Shown here one piece after another: positions 42,253 to 50,706 of a DNA stretch of 64,000 nucleotides. Location: positions 3,285,001-3,349,000 of the forward strand of contig NZ_CP112866.1 in NCBI RefSeq assembly GCF_026410085.1, read 5' to 3'. This DNA comes from Pseudomonas quebecensis (lineage in GTDB: Bacteria > Pseudomonadota > Gammaproteobacteria > Pseudomonadales > Pseudomonadaceae). Position numbers and translations under genes: made by a program. The notes beneath the pieces are model-generated. The model was not told the DNA's origin. It worked only from the letters and a program-made list of their open reading frames with translations, and searched no databases. Within the stretch, counting starts at the first letter, position 1. Each line of letters begins with the position of its first letter.

Positions 42253-44127
42253 CTAGCGAACCGTCCCACGCAACCCTGCCACCGCTTCCTGCAACTGGGC
42301 AGGCGTAGCCGCCTCTACAGCAACCGGCGCGCCGGCCACCAGCACCACTCGCGACCAGATCCGGCGCAGGAAGCCTTTGTTCGGGTCCCGGCTGAAGAAA
42401 CTGCCCCACAGCCCCTGCAACGCCATGGGGATCACCGGCACCGCCGTCTCTTCCAGGATACGCGTCACGCCCCCCCGAAACTCATTCATCTCACCATCGG
42501 CCGTCAGCTTGCCCTCCGGGAAGATACAGACCAGCTCCCCGTCCTTAAGGTATTGAGCTATGCGCTTGAAGGCTTGCTCATAAATCTGGATATCTTCGTT
42601 GCGCCCGGCAATTGGAATCGCCCCGGCGGTGCGAAAGATAAAGTTGAGCACCGGCAAACGGTAGATCTTGTAGTACATGACAAAGCGAATCGGCCGACGC
42701 ACCGCGCCGCCAATCAGCAGCGCATCGACAAACGACACGTGATTGCACACCAGCAACGCGGCGCCTTCATCGGGGATGGCCTGCAGGTTGCGGTGCTCCA
42801 CGCGGTACATGGAATGGCTGAGCAGCCAGATCATGAAGCGCATGGTGAACTCCGGGACGATCCGGAAGATGTAGGCGTTGACCGCGATATTGAGCAGCGA
42901 CACCACCAGGAACAGCTGCGGAATCGACAGCTTGGCCACGCTCAGCAGCAGGATCGACACCATCGCCGACACCACCATGAACAACGCGTTGAGGATGTTG
43001 TTGGCGGCGATTACCCGCGCGCGCTCGTGTTCAGCCGTGCGTGACTGGATCAACGCGTACAACGGCACGATATAGAAACCGCCGAACACACCCAGGCCGA
43101 GGATATCGCCCAGTACCCACCACGCTTGGCCGTAGCTGAGCACCGCCAGCCAATCGTTGGCCTGGACGTTCTGCGCGAAGCCACCCGAGTGCCACCACAG
43201 CAGCAGGCCGAATACCGTCAGGCCGAATGAACCGAACGGCACCAGGCCGATTTCAACCTTACGCCCGGACAGCTTTTCGCACAGCATCGAACCCAGCGCG
43301 ATGCCCACCGAGAACATCGTGAGAATCAGAGTGACCACGGTTTCATCGCCGTACAGCCACTCCTTGGCGTAGGCCGGGATCTGCGTCAGGTAGATCGCGC
43401 CGACAAACCAGAACCACGAGTTGCCGACAATCGAGCGCGACACTGCCGGCGTCTGCCCCAGGCCCATGCGCAGGGTGGCCCAGGATTGACTGAAGATATT
43501 CCAGTTCAAACGCAGTTGCGGCGTGGAGGCCGCCGCACGCGGAATGCTGCGGCTGGCCAGGTAACCCAGGACCGCCACGCCGACGATCGCCACCGACACC
43601 ACCGGTGCGTAATGAGTGGACGACATCATGATCCCGGCGCCGATAGTGCCGGCCAGGATCGCCAGGAACGTGCCCATTTCCACCAGGCCGTTACCGCCGA
43701 CCAATTCGTCGTCGCGCAACGCCTGGGGCATGATCGAATATTTGACCGGGCCGAACAGCGCCGAGTGCGTGCCCATGGCGAACAGCGCCAGCAGCATCAA
43801 TTCCAAATGATTGAACAGAAACCCGGTGGCGCCCACGGCCATGATTACGATTTCGCCGATCTTGATCGCGCGTATCAGGGCGTCCTTGTTGAATTTCTCG
43901 CCGAACTGCCCGGCCAGCGCCGAAAACAGAAAGAACGGCAGAATGAACAGCAGCGCGCACAGGTTGACCCAAATGGCGCGATCACCGTCGATGGTGAGTT
44001 TGTAGAGAATCGCCAGGATCAGCGATTGCTTGAAGATGTTGTCGTTGAAGGCACCCAGCAACTGGGTGATGAAAAACGGCAGAAAGCGCCGCGTGCGCAG
44101 CAAGGTGAATTGAGAAGGATGGCTCAT
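42253..44127 (-). CDS. MFS transporter fused to 1-acylglycerol-3-phosphate acyltransferase (LplT-PlsC)
   Basis: 624 residues. An N-terminal LplT-like MFS domain of about twelve helices (1-405) opens with FFITQLLGAFNDNIFKQSL. It is followed by a PlsC acyltransferase domain (about 425-610) with the catalytic NHVSFVD (HX4D) and FPEGKLTADGEMN. This should flip lysophospholipid inward and reacylate it in one protein. The third part of the known Lpl-Aas fusions, an acyl-ACP synthetase domain, is absent, so acyl donor supply must come from elsewhere. Confidence 0.9.
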   Translation of the reverse strand: MSHPSQFTLLRTRRFLPFFITQLLGAFNDNIFKQSLILAILYKLTIDGDRAIWVNLCALLFILPFFLFSALAGQFGEKFNKDALIRAIKIGEIVIMAVGATGFLFNHLELMLLALFAMGTHSALFGPVKYSIMPQALRDDELVGGNGLVEMGTFLAILAGTIGAGIMMSSTHYAPVVSVAIVGVAVLGYLASRSIPRAAASTPQLRLNWNIFSQSWATLRMGLGQTPAVSRSIVGNSWFWFVGAIYLTQIPAYAKEWLYGDETVVTLILTMFSVGIALGSMLCEKLSGRKVEIGLVPFGSFGLTVFGLLLWWHSGGFAQNVQANDWLAVLSYGQAWWVLGDILGLGVFGGFYIVPLYALIQSRTAEHERARVIAANNILNALFMVVSAMVSILLLSVAKLSIPQLFLVVSLLNIAVNAYIFRIVPEFTMRFMIWLLSHSMYRVEHRNLQAIPDEGAALLVCNHVSFVDALLIGGAVRRPIRFVMYYKIYRLPVLNFIFRTAGAIPIAGRNEDIQIYEQAFKRIAQYLKDGELVCIFPEGKLTADGEMNEFRGGVTRILEETAVPVIPMALQGLWGSFFSRDPNKGFLRRIWSRVVLVAGAPVAVEAATPAQLQEAVAGLRGTVR

Positions 44128-44195
44128 CGTCGTCCGTGTTCCTGCGTGGCCTGAAGGCTTATCGATTATCAGGCCACGACTTTACCTAATCCTGC

Positions 44196-45344
44196 TTACT
44201 TATTCCCTAATCCTGCAATGCACGGTGAAACAAAAAGCTCACCTCTATAGGCGCCGGCAACGGTGCGTCTGGCCACGATCAACCACATCAACGCCAGCGT
44301 CGCCACCAACACGCTGCCCACCACGTTGAAGAACGCCAGGTGCAACACGCTTGCCAGTTTGAGCGTGGTCAACGCGTACACGCCCAGGGGAAAGGTAAAG
44401 CCCCACCAGCCCAGGTTGAAGGGGATTCCTGCGCGCAGGTAGCGCAGTGTGATCAACACCGCAATCAGCATCCACCACAAGCCGAAACCCCACAGCGTGA
44501 CACCGCCCACCAGGCCCAGGCCGTTGGCAATGTCGCCGATGCCAGGCAGGCCGTTGGCGGCGAAGATAGCCGGTGCATCGCCTCCCAGCAGCAACATGCC
44601 GAGAGCACCGGTGCCGATGGGGCCAAGGGCCAGCCAACTTGACGCGGCCATATTGGCGTGGGGCAGTTTGTGCAAGGCCATGCGCAGCATCAGGATGGTC
44701 AGAATGCTGAACGCCACCGGCAGGGAAAATGCCCATAACACATAGCTGGTCACCAGCATCACCAGTTGCCCATGGGCGTCGGCCAGGTGCGGCGCCAATA
44801 GCCCACCACTGGCGGCGGCGACCTCGGCGGCGACAACGGGCAGCAGCCACACGGCGGTCATCTGGTCGATGCTGTGCTCCTGGCGCGTGAACATCATGAA
44901 CGGGATCAGCACGCCGCAGGCCAGGGCCATGGCCACATCCAACCACCACAGCACCTCGGCCCACGGCACCACGGTATTGCCCCAACGCGGCAGACCGAAC
45001 AGCAGCAGACCGTTGATGATCGTGGCCAGGCCCATCGGAATGGTGCCGAAGAACATCGAAACCGTGGAGTGCCCGAAGATCCGCCGCGCCTCGTGAAAAA
45101 ACATCACCCAGCGCGCGGCGTACAAGCCGCTGAACACTATGAACAAGACGATGGTGAACAACCACAGCGTTTCGGCCAGGGCATGCATGCCCGGCAGTGC
45201 CACCGGCAATTGGGCCAGGGCCAGGGCGAGCACGCCGGTGCCCATGGTTGCGGCGAACCAGTTGGGCGTGAACTGGCGAATCACTTCCCGAGGCCGGGTC
45301 AGGTGACTGAAGGGTTTGTAACTGGAAACAGCGGAACAGGTCAT
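44196..45344 (-). CDS. TDT family transporter (TehA/SLAC1-like)
   Basis: 382 residues from the ATG at 45344 (GAGGA upstream). Ten helices of the tellurite-resistance/dicarboxylate family are present, with FTPNWFAATMGTGVLALAL at the start and NLGWWGFTFPLGVYALTTLK near the end. Members form anion channels or export sulfite, malate or C4-dicarboxylates. No neighbour narrows the substrate. A 120-bp gap before the next gene is A/T-rich and probably holds its promoter. Confidence 0.85.
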   Translation of the reverse strand: MTCSAVSSYKPFSHLTRPREVIRQFTPNWFAATMGTGVLALALAQLPVALPGMHALAETLWLFTIVLFIVFSGLYAARWVMFFHEARRIFGHSTVSMFFGTIPMGLATIINGLLLFGLPRWGNTVVPWAEVLWWLDVAMALACGVLIPFMMFTRQEHSIDQMTAVWLLPVVAAEVAAASGGLLAPHLADAHGQLVMLVTSYVLWAFSLPVAFSILTILMLRMALHKLPHANMAASSWLALGPIGTGALGMLLLGGDAPAIFAANGLPGIGDIANGLGLVGGVTLWGFGLWWMLIAVLITLRYLRAGIPFNLGWWGFTFPLGVYALTTLKLASVLHLAFFNVVGSVLVATLALMWLIVARRTVAGAYRGELFVSPCIAGLGNK

Positions 45345-45467
45345 GGTGAAATCCTCTTCCTCGTATGAGGGTGAGACCATGGTAGAACCTGATCGAATAT
45401 CTATATAACGGGTAATATCTCTAACTGTTATCTGTTTTGCAGATAAGTACGGCAGACTGTGATCAAT

Positions 45468-46676
45468 TCATCGCACGCACTTGGTGGGGCTGGACATCGC
45501 TCTGGTCATTGCGCGACCTTGCAGCAGCAGCGCCAGCAAGGCGCTCAGGGCCAGCACGATCAATAAGGCGCCATACCCATCCGTGGTGGCAATCAGACCG
45601 AACGTGCGCGTCAGTGTGCCGGCCAACAGCGCGGGTATGCAGAAAGCCAAATAACTGAGCACGTAAAATGCCGACATCAGGCCGGCCCGTTCATGGGGCA
45701 ACGCCAGTGGCACCACGCTGCGCACAGCGCCCAGGAACCCGGCGCCGAACCCGCTGCCGGCGATCAGGGTGGCGATGAAGAACAGCGCCAGGCTGGCGGT
45801 GTGCACGGCCCCGAGGATCAGCGCCACGCCCATGGCCAACAGCATTGCGCCCAGGCGCAGAACCTTATGCGCGGCGCGATGGCGCAGACCATAAATCATC
45901 AACGCTCCGCTGACGGTCAGCACCGCCACCAGCGCTCCCCCGATCAGGTTCGATGTCGAGCCGGTCGCCGCGCGCACTAATGACGGCGCCAGGGACAAAT
46001 AAAAACCGCCCATGGCCCATACCGCGATATTCACCGGCAACGCGATCCACAGCGCGCGGCGGGCCTGGCCAGGCACATGCAAGGTCGGCCACAACGACGC
46101 CAGTGCTCCTGGAATACGGCTGACCGTTTCCGGCAGGCGCCATACCGCCAAGGCCTGCAACAGCAGGCCGCCGAACAGCACCCAGTAAATCAACCGGGTC
46201 GGGGACGGCGCGTACTCCACCAGCAGGCTGCAGCCCATCGCACCACAGGCCATACCCAGCAAAGGCGCAAGGCTGTTGATCAGCGGGCCTTGCTCGCGAT
46301 CGGTATCCAGAAGCGCCGCACCGAGCACGGCGGTGGCCATGCCGGTGGCAAAGCCTTGCAACGTGCGCGCAGCGATCAGCCAGGCCACGCTGCTTTCATT
46401 GATAAACAGCAGCATCGCCAGCATTTCCAGAATCAGCGCAGCGAAAATAATCGGCTTGCGCCCCAGGTAGTCCGACAGTGAGCCCACCGTCAGCAGCGCC
46501 GCCAACAAGCTCAGGGCGTACACGCCGAAGATCAGCGTGAGCATGCCCGGGGAGAAATCCAATTGTTGCTGATACAGGTGGTACAACGGCGTCGGCGCGC
46601 TGGACGCGGCAAGAAACGTCAGCAAGGTGATCGCCAGAAACACCAGGCTGGGACGATGGGAAGTAAGGCTGGACAT
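45468..46676 (-). CDS. MFS transporter (drug efflux type)
   Basis: 402 residues from the ATG at 46676; a GTG two codons upstream is possible. Twelve helices; the MFS signature GSLSDYLGRKPIIF follows helix 2, and APTPLYHLYQQQLDFSPG lies in the first loop. It is divergent from a TetR-type regulator with inverted repeats between them. This is the classic layout of a repressor-controlled efflux pump. Confidence 0.88.
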   Translation of the reverse strand: MSSLTSHRPSLVFLAITLLTFLAASSAPTPLYHLYQQQLDFSPGMLTLIFGVYALSLLAALLTVGSLSDYLGRKPIIFAALILEMLAMLLFINESSVAWLIAARTLQGFATGMATAVLGAALLDTDREQGPLINSLAPLLGMACGAMGCSLLVEYAPSPTRLIYWVLFGGLLLQALAVWRLPETVSRIPGALASLWPTLHVPGQARRALWIALPVNIAVWAMGGFYLSLAPSLVRAATGSTSNLIGGALVAVLTVSGALMIYGLRHRAAHKVLRLGAMLLAMGVALILGAVHTASLALFFIATLIAGSGFGAGFLGAVRSVVPLALPHERAGLMSAFYVLSYLAFCIPALLAGTLTRTFGLIATTDGYGALLIVLALSALLALLLQGRAMTRAMSSPTKCVR

Positions 46677-46690
46677 GCGCACGCTCCGTT

Positions 46691-46762
46691 AAAGCTAATA
46701 TTTTGCTTTTGTGGAGTGTGCTATCCGTTGGCGCTTAAAGCAAATTCTTTGTGTTAAGGTCA
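46691..46762. promoter_or_regulatory. Divergent promoter/operator of MFS and TetR genes
   Basis: AAAGC-N9-GCTTT (46691-46709) and a second related stretch with AAAGCAAATTCTTTG (about 46737-46751) flank the middle of a 91-bp divergent gap. The paired half-sites suit a TetR dimer repressing both genes. Confidence 0.5.
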
Positions 46763-46767
46763 CGCCC

Positions 46768-47307
46768 ATGGTGATTAAAGAAGGCCTACGCCCGGGAGGC
46801 CGCAGTGCCCGGGTACAAGCGTCGGTACATAGCGCGGTGCATGAACTGCTGGAAGTGCATGCGCGTTCCAGCGTGACAGTGCCGATGATTGCTGCGCGCG
46901 CCGGGGTAACCCCGTCGACCATCTACCGACGCTGGGGAGACCTCGGCGCCCTGCTCGCCGACGTGGCCCTGGCGCGCATGCGACCGGACAGCGAGCCGGC
47001 CGATACCGGCAGCCTGCGCGGTGACCTGCGGGCCTGGGCCGAGCAATATCTGGATGAAATGAATTCGGAGCCGGGGCGCATGATGATGCGCGATGTGCAG
47101 TGCAGCCAGACGCCAGGCTATTGCGTGAGCATTCTGAGCGCGCAGCTGCAGGCGATTGTTGACCGCTACCCTGCCGACACGGCGCCAAGCGTGGACCGCT
47201 TGATCAACCTTCTGGCCGCGCCCACGGTGTTTCGCATTCTGTTTTCGAACACGCCTTTGACAGTTGCAGAGCTGCATGCGTTGATCGAGCTAGCACTGAA
47301 GGCGTGA
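46768..47307 (+). CDS. TetR family transcriptional regulator
   Basis: 179 residues from the ATG at 46768 (TAAGGT upstream). The N-terminal HTH is TVPMIAARAGVTPSTIYRRWG, quoted here to show the typical STIYRRW recognition helix. A C-terminal TetR_C-type ligand domain follows. It is divergent from the MFS gene and probably represses it, with the exported compound as inducer. Confidence 0.9.
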   Translation: MVIKEGLRPGGRSARVQASVHSAVHELLEVHARSSVTVPMIAARAGVTPSTIYRRWGDLGALLADVALARMRPDSEPADTGSLRGDLRAWAEQYLDEMNSEPGRMMMRDVQCSQTPGYCVSILSAQLQAIVDRYPADTAPSVDRLINLLAAPTVFRILFSNTPLTVAELHALIELALKA

Positions 47308-47312
47308 CGCAA

Positions 47313-47345
47313 AACTAAAGGTGGGAGGGAGCTTACCCCCCCACA
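47313..47345. repeat. Degenerate REP-like sequence
   Basis: GGTGGGAGGGAGCTTACCCC between convergent genes is a decayed copy of the Pseudomonas GTGGGAGGGGGCTTGCCCCC repeat, followed by a partial complement (CCCACAGGGGC). Confidence 0.55.
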
Positions 47346-47350
47346 GGGGC

Positions 47351-48130
47351 TCAGGTGCGCATCCCGCGCCCACTCACCAGCAGCCGCGCACAACCGATAT
47401 ACAGAACCACGGTGGCCACGACCATGAAGGTAATCGCCACGCTGATCTTGATATCCGACACGCCGAGGATGCCGTAGCGGAAGGCATTGACCATATGCAG
47501 CACCGGGTTGGCCAGCGACACGGTCTGCCAGAACGGCGGCAGCAGGCTGATGGAGTAGAACACTCCGCCCAGGTAGGTCAGTGGCGTCAGCACGAAGGTC
47601 GGGATGATCGAGATGTCATCGAAGTTGCGTGCAAACACGGCGTTGATAAAGCCCAGCAGCGAGAAGATAGTCGCCGTCAGCACCACCACCAGAATCGTCA
47701 CCCCGAGGTGATGGACCTGCAAGTGAGTGAAGAACAGCGACAGCAGCGTCACGATCACCCCGACCATCAAGCCGCGCAGCACACCACCGAGGGTGTAGCC
47801 GATCAGGATGGTGTGCGGCGACACTGGCGACACCATCAGCTCCTCGATGGAGCGCTGGAATTTGCTGCCGAAGAAACTCGAGACCACGTTGCCGTAGGAG
47901 TTGGTGATCACCGACATCATGATCAGGCCAGGCACGATGTACTCCATGTAGGTAAAGCCACCCATGTCGCCAATCTGGCGGCCGATCAGGTTCCCGAAGA
48001 TCACAAAGTACAAGACCATGGTGATCGCCGGCGGCAGCAACGTCTGCGGCCAGATCCGGGTAAAGCGCTTCACTTCGCGATAGACGATGGTCTGCAGCGC
48101 GACGAGGTTGGGTTGCAGTTCGGAACTCAT
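47351..48130 (-). CDS. ABC-2 type transporter permease (YadH-like)
   Basis: 259 residues, six helices of the ABC-2 family, with the conserved VLYFVIFGNLIGRQIGDMGG and SPVSPHTILIGYTLGGVLRG. It resembles E. coli YadH. Its ATG overlaps the stop of the ATPase gene (four bases), forming a two-gene exporter operon of unknown substrate. Confidence 0.9.
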   Translation of the reverse strand: MSSELQPNLVALQTIVYREVKRFTRIWPQTLLPPAITMVLYFVIFGNLIGRQIGDMGGFTYMEYIVPGLIMMSVITNSYGNVVSSFFGSKFQRSIEELMVSPVSPHTILIGYTLGGVLRGLMVGVIVTLLSLFFTHLQVHHLGVTILVVVLTATIFSLLGFINAVFARNFDDISIIPTFVLTPLTYLGGVFYSISLLPPFWQTVSLANPVLHMVNAFRYGILGVSDIKISVAITFMVVATVVLYIGCARLLVSGRGMRT

Positions 48131-49059
48131 ACCGCCACCTTCGCCAGATTTTTCTCCACCAGGGACACGAACAACTCCTCAAGGCGATTGGTTTTATTAC
48201 GCAGGCTCAGCACCTCGATGTTCTGGGTGGCCAACTGGCCGAACAGCGCGGTGATACCCATGGCTTTATCCACCTGGACTTCCAGGGTGCGGCTGTCTAC
48301 CAGGCGGCTGGGGTAGCCTAGCAACTGCGGCGCGGTCGTCAGTGTGTTCTTCAGGTCCAGCAGAAACGTTTCCACATGCAACTGGCCAAGCAGGTTGCGC
48401 ATGCTGGTGTTCTCAACAATGGTGCCGTGGTCGATGATGCCGATGTTGCGGCACAACTGCTCGGCCTCTTCCAGGTAATGCGTGGTGAGAATGATGGTGA
48501 TGCCCTTCTCGTTCAGCTCGGTGAGAAAGGTCCACATCGAACGTCGCAGCTCGATGTCCACGCCGGCGGTAGGCTCGTCGAGAATGAGCAGGCGCGGCTC
48601 GTGCACCAGTGCGCGGGCGATCATCAGGCGCCGCTTCATGCCGCCTGACAACGAGCGCGAAGGCACGTCGCGCTTGTCCCACAGGCCCAATTGCGTGAGG
48701 TACTGCTCGGCGCGTTCCTTGGCGATTTTCGCTGGAATACCGTAGTAGCCCGCCTGGGTCACGACAATATCGAAGGTCTTTTCGAACTGGTTGAAGTTGA
48801 ATTCCTGGGGCACCACGCCGATGGAACGCTTGAGCGCCGCCGGGGATTTGTCCAGGTCATGGCCGAAGATATTTACCGTGCCGCTGGTCTTGTTAACCAG
48901 GGTGGACAGGATACCGATGGTGGTGGATTTGCCGGCACCGTTGGGGCCGAGCAAGGCGAAGAAATCACCTTCGGCAACGTCCAGATCGATACCACTCAGG
49001 GCCTGGAAACCGTTGCCGTAGGTTTTGGTTAGCTGCCGGATGGACAGAGCGGAACTCAT
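48127..49059 (-). CDS. ABC transporter ATPase (YadG-like)
   Basis: 310 residues. Walker A GPNGAGKSTTIG, signature LSGGMKRRLMIARAL, Walker B RLLILDEPTAGVD and the switch His in ILTTHYLEEAE. The C-terminal 80 residues are the extension typical of CcmA/YadG exporter ATPases. It works with the permease encoded next. Confidence 0.92.
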   Translation of the reverse strand: MSSALSIRQLTKTYGNGFQALSGIDLDVAEGDFFALLGPNGAGKSTTIGILSTLVNKTSGTVNIFGHDLDKSPAALKRSIGVVPQEFNFNQFEKTFDIVVTQAGYYGIPAKIAKERAEQYLTQLGLWDKRDVPSRSLSGGMKRRLMIARALVHEPRLLILDEPTAGVDIELRRSMWTFLTELNEKGITIILTTHYLEEAEQLCRNIGIIDHGTIVENTSMRNLLGQLHVETFLLDLKNTLTTAPQLLGYPSRLVDSRTLEVQVDKAMGITALFGQLATQNIEVLSLRNKTNRLEELFVSLVEKNLAKVAV

Positions 49060-49193
49060 ATCGGATTACGCACCAGAGAAGGGAATAGAAAGAGTAGATG
49101 AGGGCACGCCGCCCTTAGTTCAACGACGGCGCAGGACAGGCATGGTGCTTGGCCGCGCCGTACAAGTACAGTCACCTGTATTAATAGTGGGTA

Positions 49194-49811
49194 TTAAGTC
49201 AACGCGGTCATAACCGCTTTTCGGTAGGCCGGGCGTTGCTGCAAACGCTGGTACCACGCCTCCAGATGGGGCATGGCAGGCCGTTCGATGGGCATTTCAA
49301 ACCACGCGTAGATAAAGCTGCCCAAGGGAATGTCGCCCATGCCGATGGCGTTGCCGGACAGGTAGGGTTGTTCGGCCAGGGCCTTGTCCACCATACCGAG
49401 CGCGTCGATGCAGGCGTTGCGCCCGGCATTGATGGCGTCCCAGTTCCGTTGCTCCGCCGGCGTGCGCACGATGCCCCAGAACACTGCTTTGAATGGCTCG
49501 GCGAGGGTTGAGGTGGTCCAGTCCATCCACTTTTCCGCGTTGGCGCGGGCCTGAAGATCGGTCGGATACCAGCTCGCCCCGTGCTTGGCGCACAGGTAGC
49601 GCACGATGGTGTTGGACTCCCACAGCACGAAGTCACCGTCTTCGATCATCGGCACTCGGCCGTTGGGGTTCAGCGTCCGATACTGCGGCGTGTCGACCAC
49701 GCCGAAAGCCCCGCCTGCATCAATGGCTTCATACTCCAGGCCGAGCTCCTCGGCGCACCACAGTGCCTTCCTGACATTCGATGAATTTTTACGACCCCAG
49801 ATTTTCAGCAT
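49194..49811 (-). CDS. Glutathione S-transferase family protein
   Basis: 205 residues from the ATG at 49811; a longer frame upstream lacks a start signal. The N-terminal thioredoxin-like domain has the glutathione-binding NGRVPMIEDGDFVLWESNTI (VPxxxx-ES pattern). The catalytic residue is probably Ser12 or Asn13 in GRKNSSNVRKAL, a beta/theta-like class. The all-helical C-terminal domain carries IGMGDIPLGSFIY. Cytosolic conjugation or reduction; the substrate is unknown. Confidence 0.9.
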   Translation of the reverse strand: MLKIWGRKNSSNVRKALWCAEELGLEYEAIDAGGAFGVVDTPQYRTLNPNGRVPMIEDGDFVLWESNTIVRYLCAKHGASWYPTDLQARANAEKWMDWTTSTLAEPFKAVFWGIVRTPAEQRNWDAINAGRNACIDALGMVDKALAEQPYLSGNAIGMGDIPLGSFIYAWFEMPIERPAMPHLEAWYQRLQQRPAYRKAVMTALT

Positions 49812-49855
49812 GACCGCGCCTTCGTGGATGGGTGGACGCAGCAGCATACGCCGGT

Positions 49856-50515
49856 TCACAGGCGGCTTAAATCCGTCCGCAGGTCGCCCAGCAAGGGAGG
49901 CGGCGCATCGTCAAACAGGTGCGGGTAACATTTCTGCAGGTGGGCGAAGAAAAATTCCTCGGGCACATCCACAAACTGCCCATGGTCGACCAGATACTCC
50001 ATCGACCGCTGGCCCTGGCGATTGTAGGCCTGGAAAACGCTGTCATTGATGCCGTCGAACGGCAGCGGCGGCACATCGAACAGTTCGCACAACTGGGCGT
50101 TGAACGCCGGCGTCGCCTTGACCCAGCGACCGTGCAGGTACAACTCGGTGTACCCGTGCATGGCGAACACGTCACTCTTGAGCAACGCGATCAGACGTGG
50201 GGTCGACAGGTGATTGCGCACGTCCGCCAGGCCGATGCGTGCGGGGATGCCGCAATGCCGGGCGCAGGCGGCGAGCAAAGTGGCCTTGGGCACGCAGTAA
50301 CTCTCACGGCTGGCCAGGGCGAAGCTGGCACTGAGGGTGCGCGGATCGCGGCTGAAGGTATAAGGGTTGTAGCGAATCTGCTCACGCACCGCGTAGTAAA
50401 GGCTGACCGCCTGGTCATTTAAATCCGCGCTGGTTCCGCGATGTTTTACCGCGAACTCCACCACGGCAGGGTGGTCACTATCGATGAAGCGGCTGGGACT
50501 CAAGTACGCATTCAT
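49856..50515 (-). CDS. Transglutaminase-like protein
   Basis: 219 residues from the ATG at 50515 (CGGAGA upstream). The cysteine-peptidase/transglutaminase core shows Cys in RESYCVPKATLLAACARHCG and His in FAMHGYTELYLHG. The segment that usually holds the third residue reads WVKATPAFN, without an obvious Asp. No signal peptide. Function unknown; it may be a peptidase-like hydrolase. Confidence 0.82.
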   Translation of the reverse strand: MNAYLSPSRFIDSDHPAVVEFAVKHRGTSADLNDQAVSLYYAVREQIRYNPYTFSRDPRTLSASFALASRESYCVPKATLLAACARHCGIPARIGLADVRNHLSTPRLIALLKSDVFAMHGYTELYLHGRWVKATPAFNAQLCELFDVPPLPFDGINDSVFQAYNRQGQRSMEYLVDHGQFVDVPEEFFFAHLQKCYPHLFDDAPPPLLGDLRTDLSRL

Positions 50516-50706
50516 GATGTTTGATCTCCGAGGCAAGCCTGGAGTTTAACCACAGGCCCAGCCCACGGATAACGACGATTCGGCCAAATGTCGGCGCCCG
50601 CTGCAGGGTGCTTTCAGCACAACTCGTTACACCCTGACCACCGCGCTTTCTCGGATGCCGACTAAGCTCCCTGGTGGTTTCGCCCTGGTTTCACGGAGGA
50701 TTGAAT

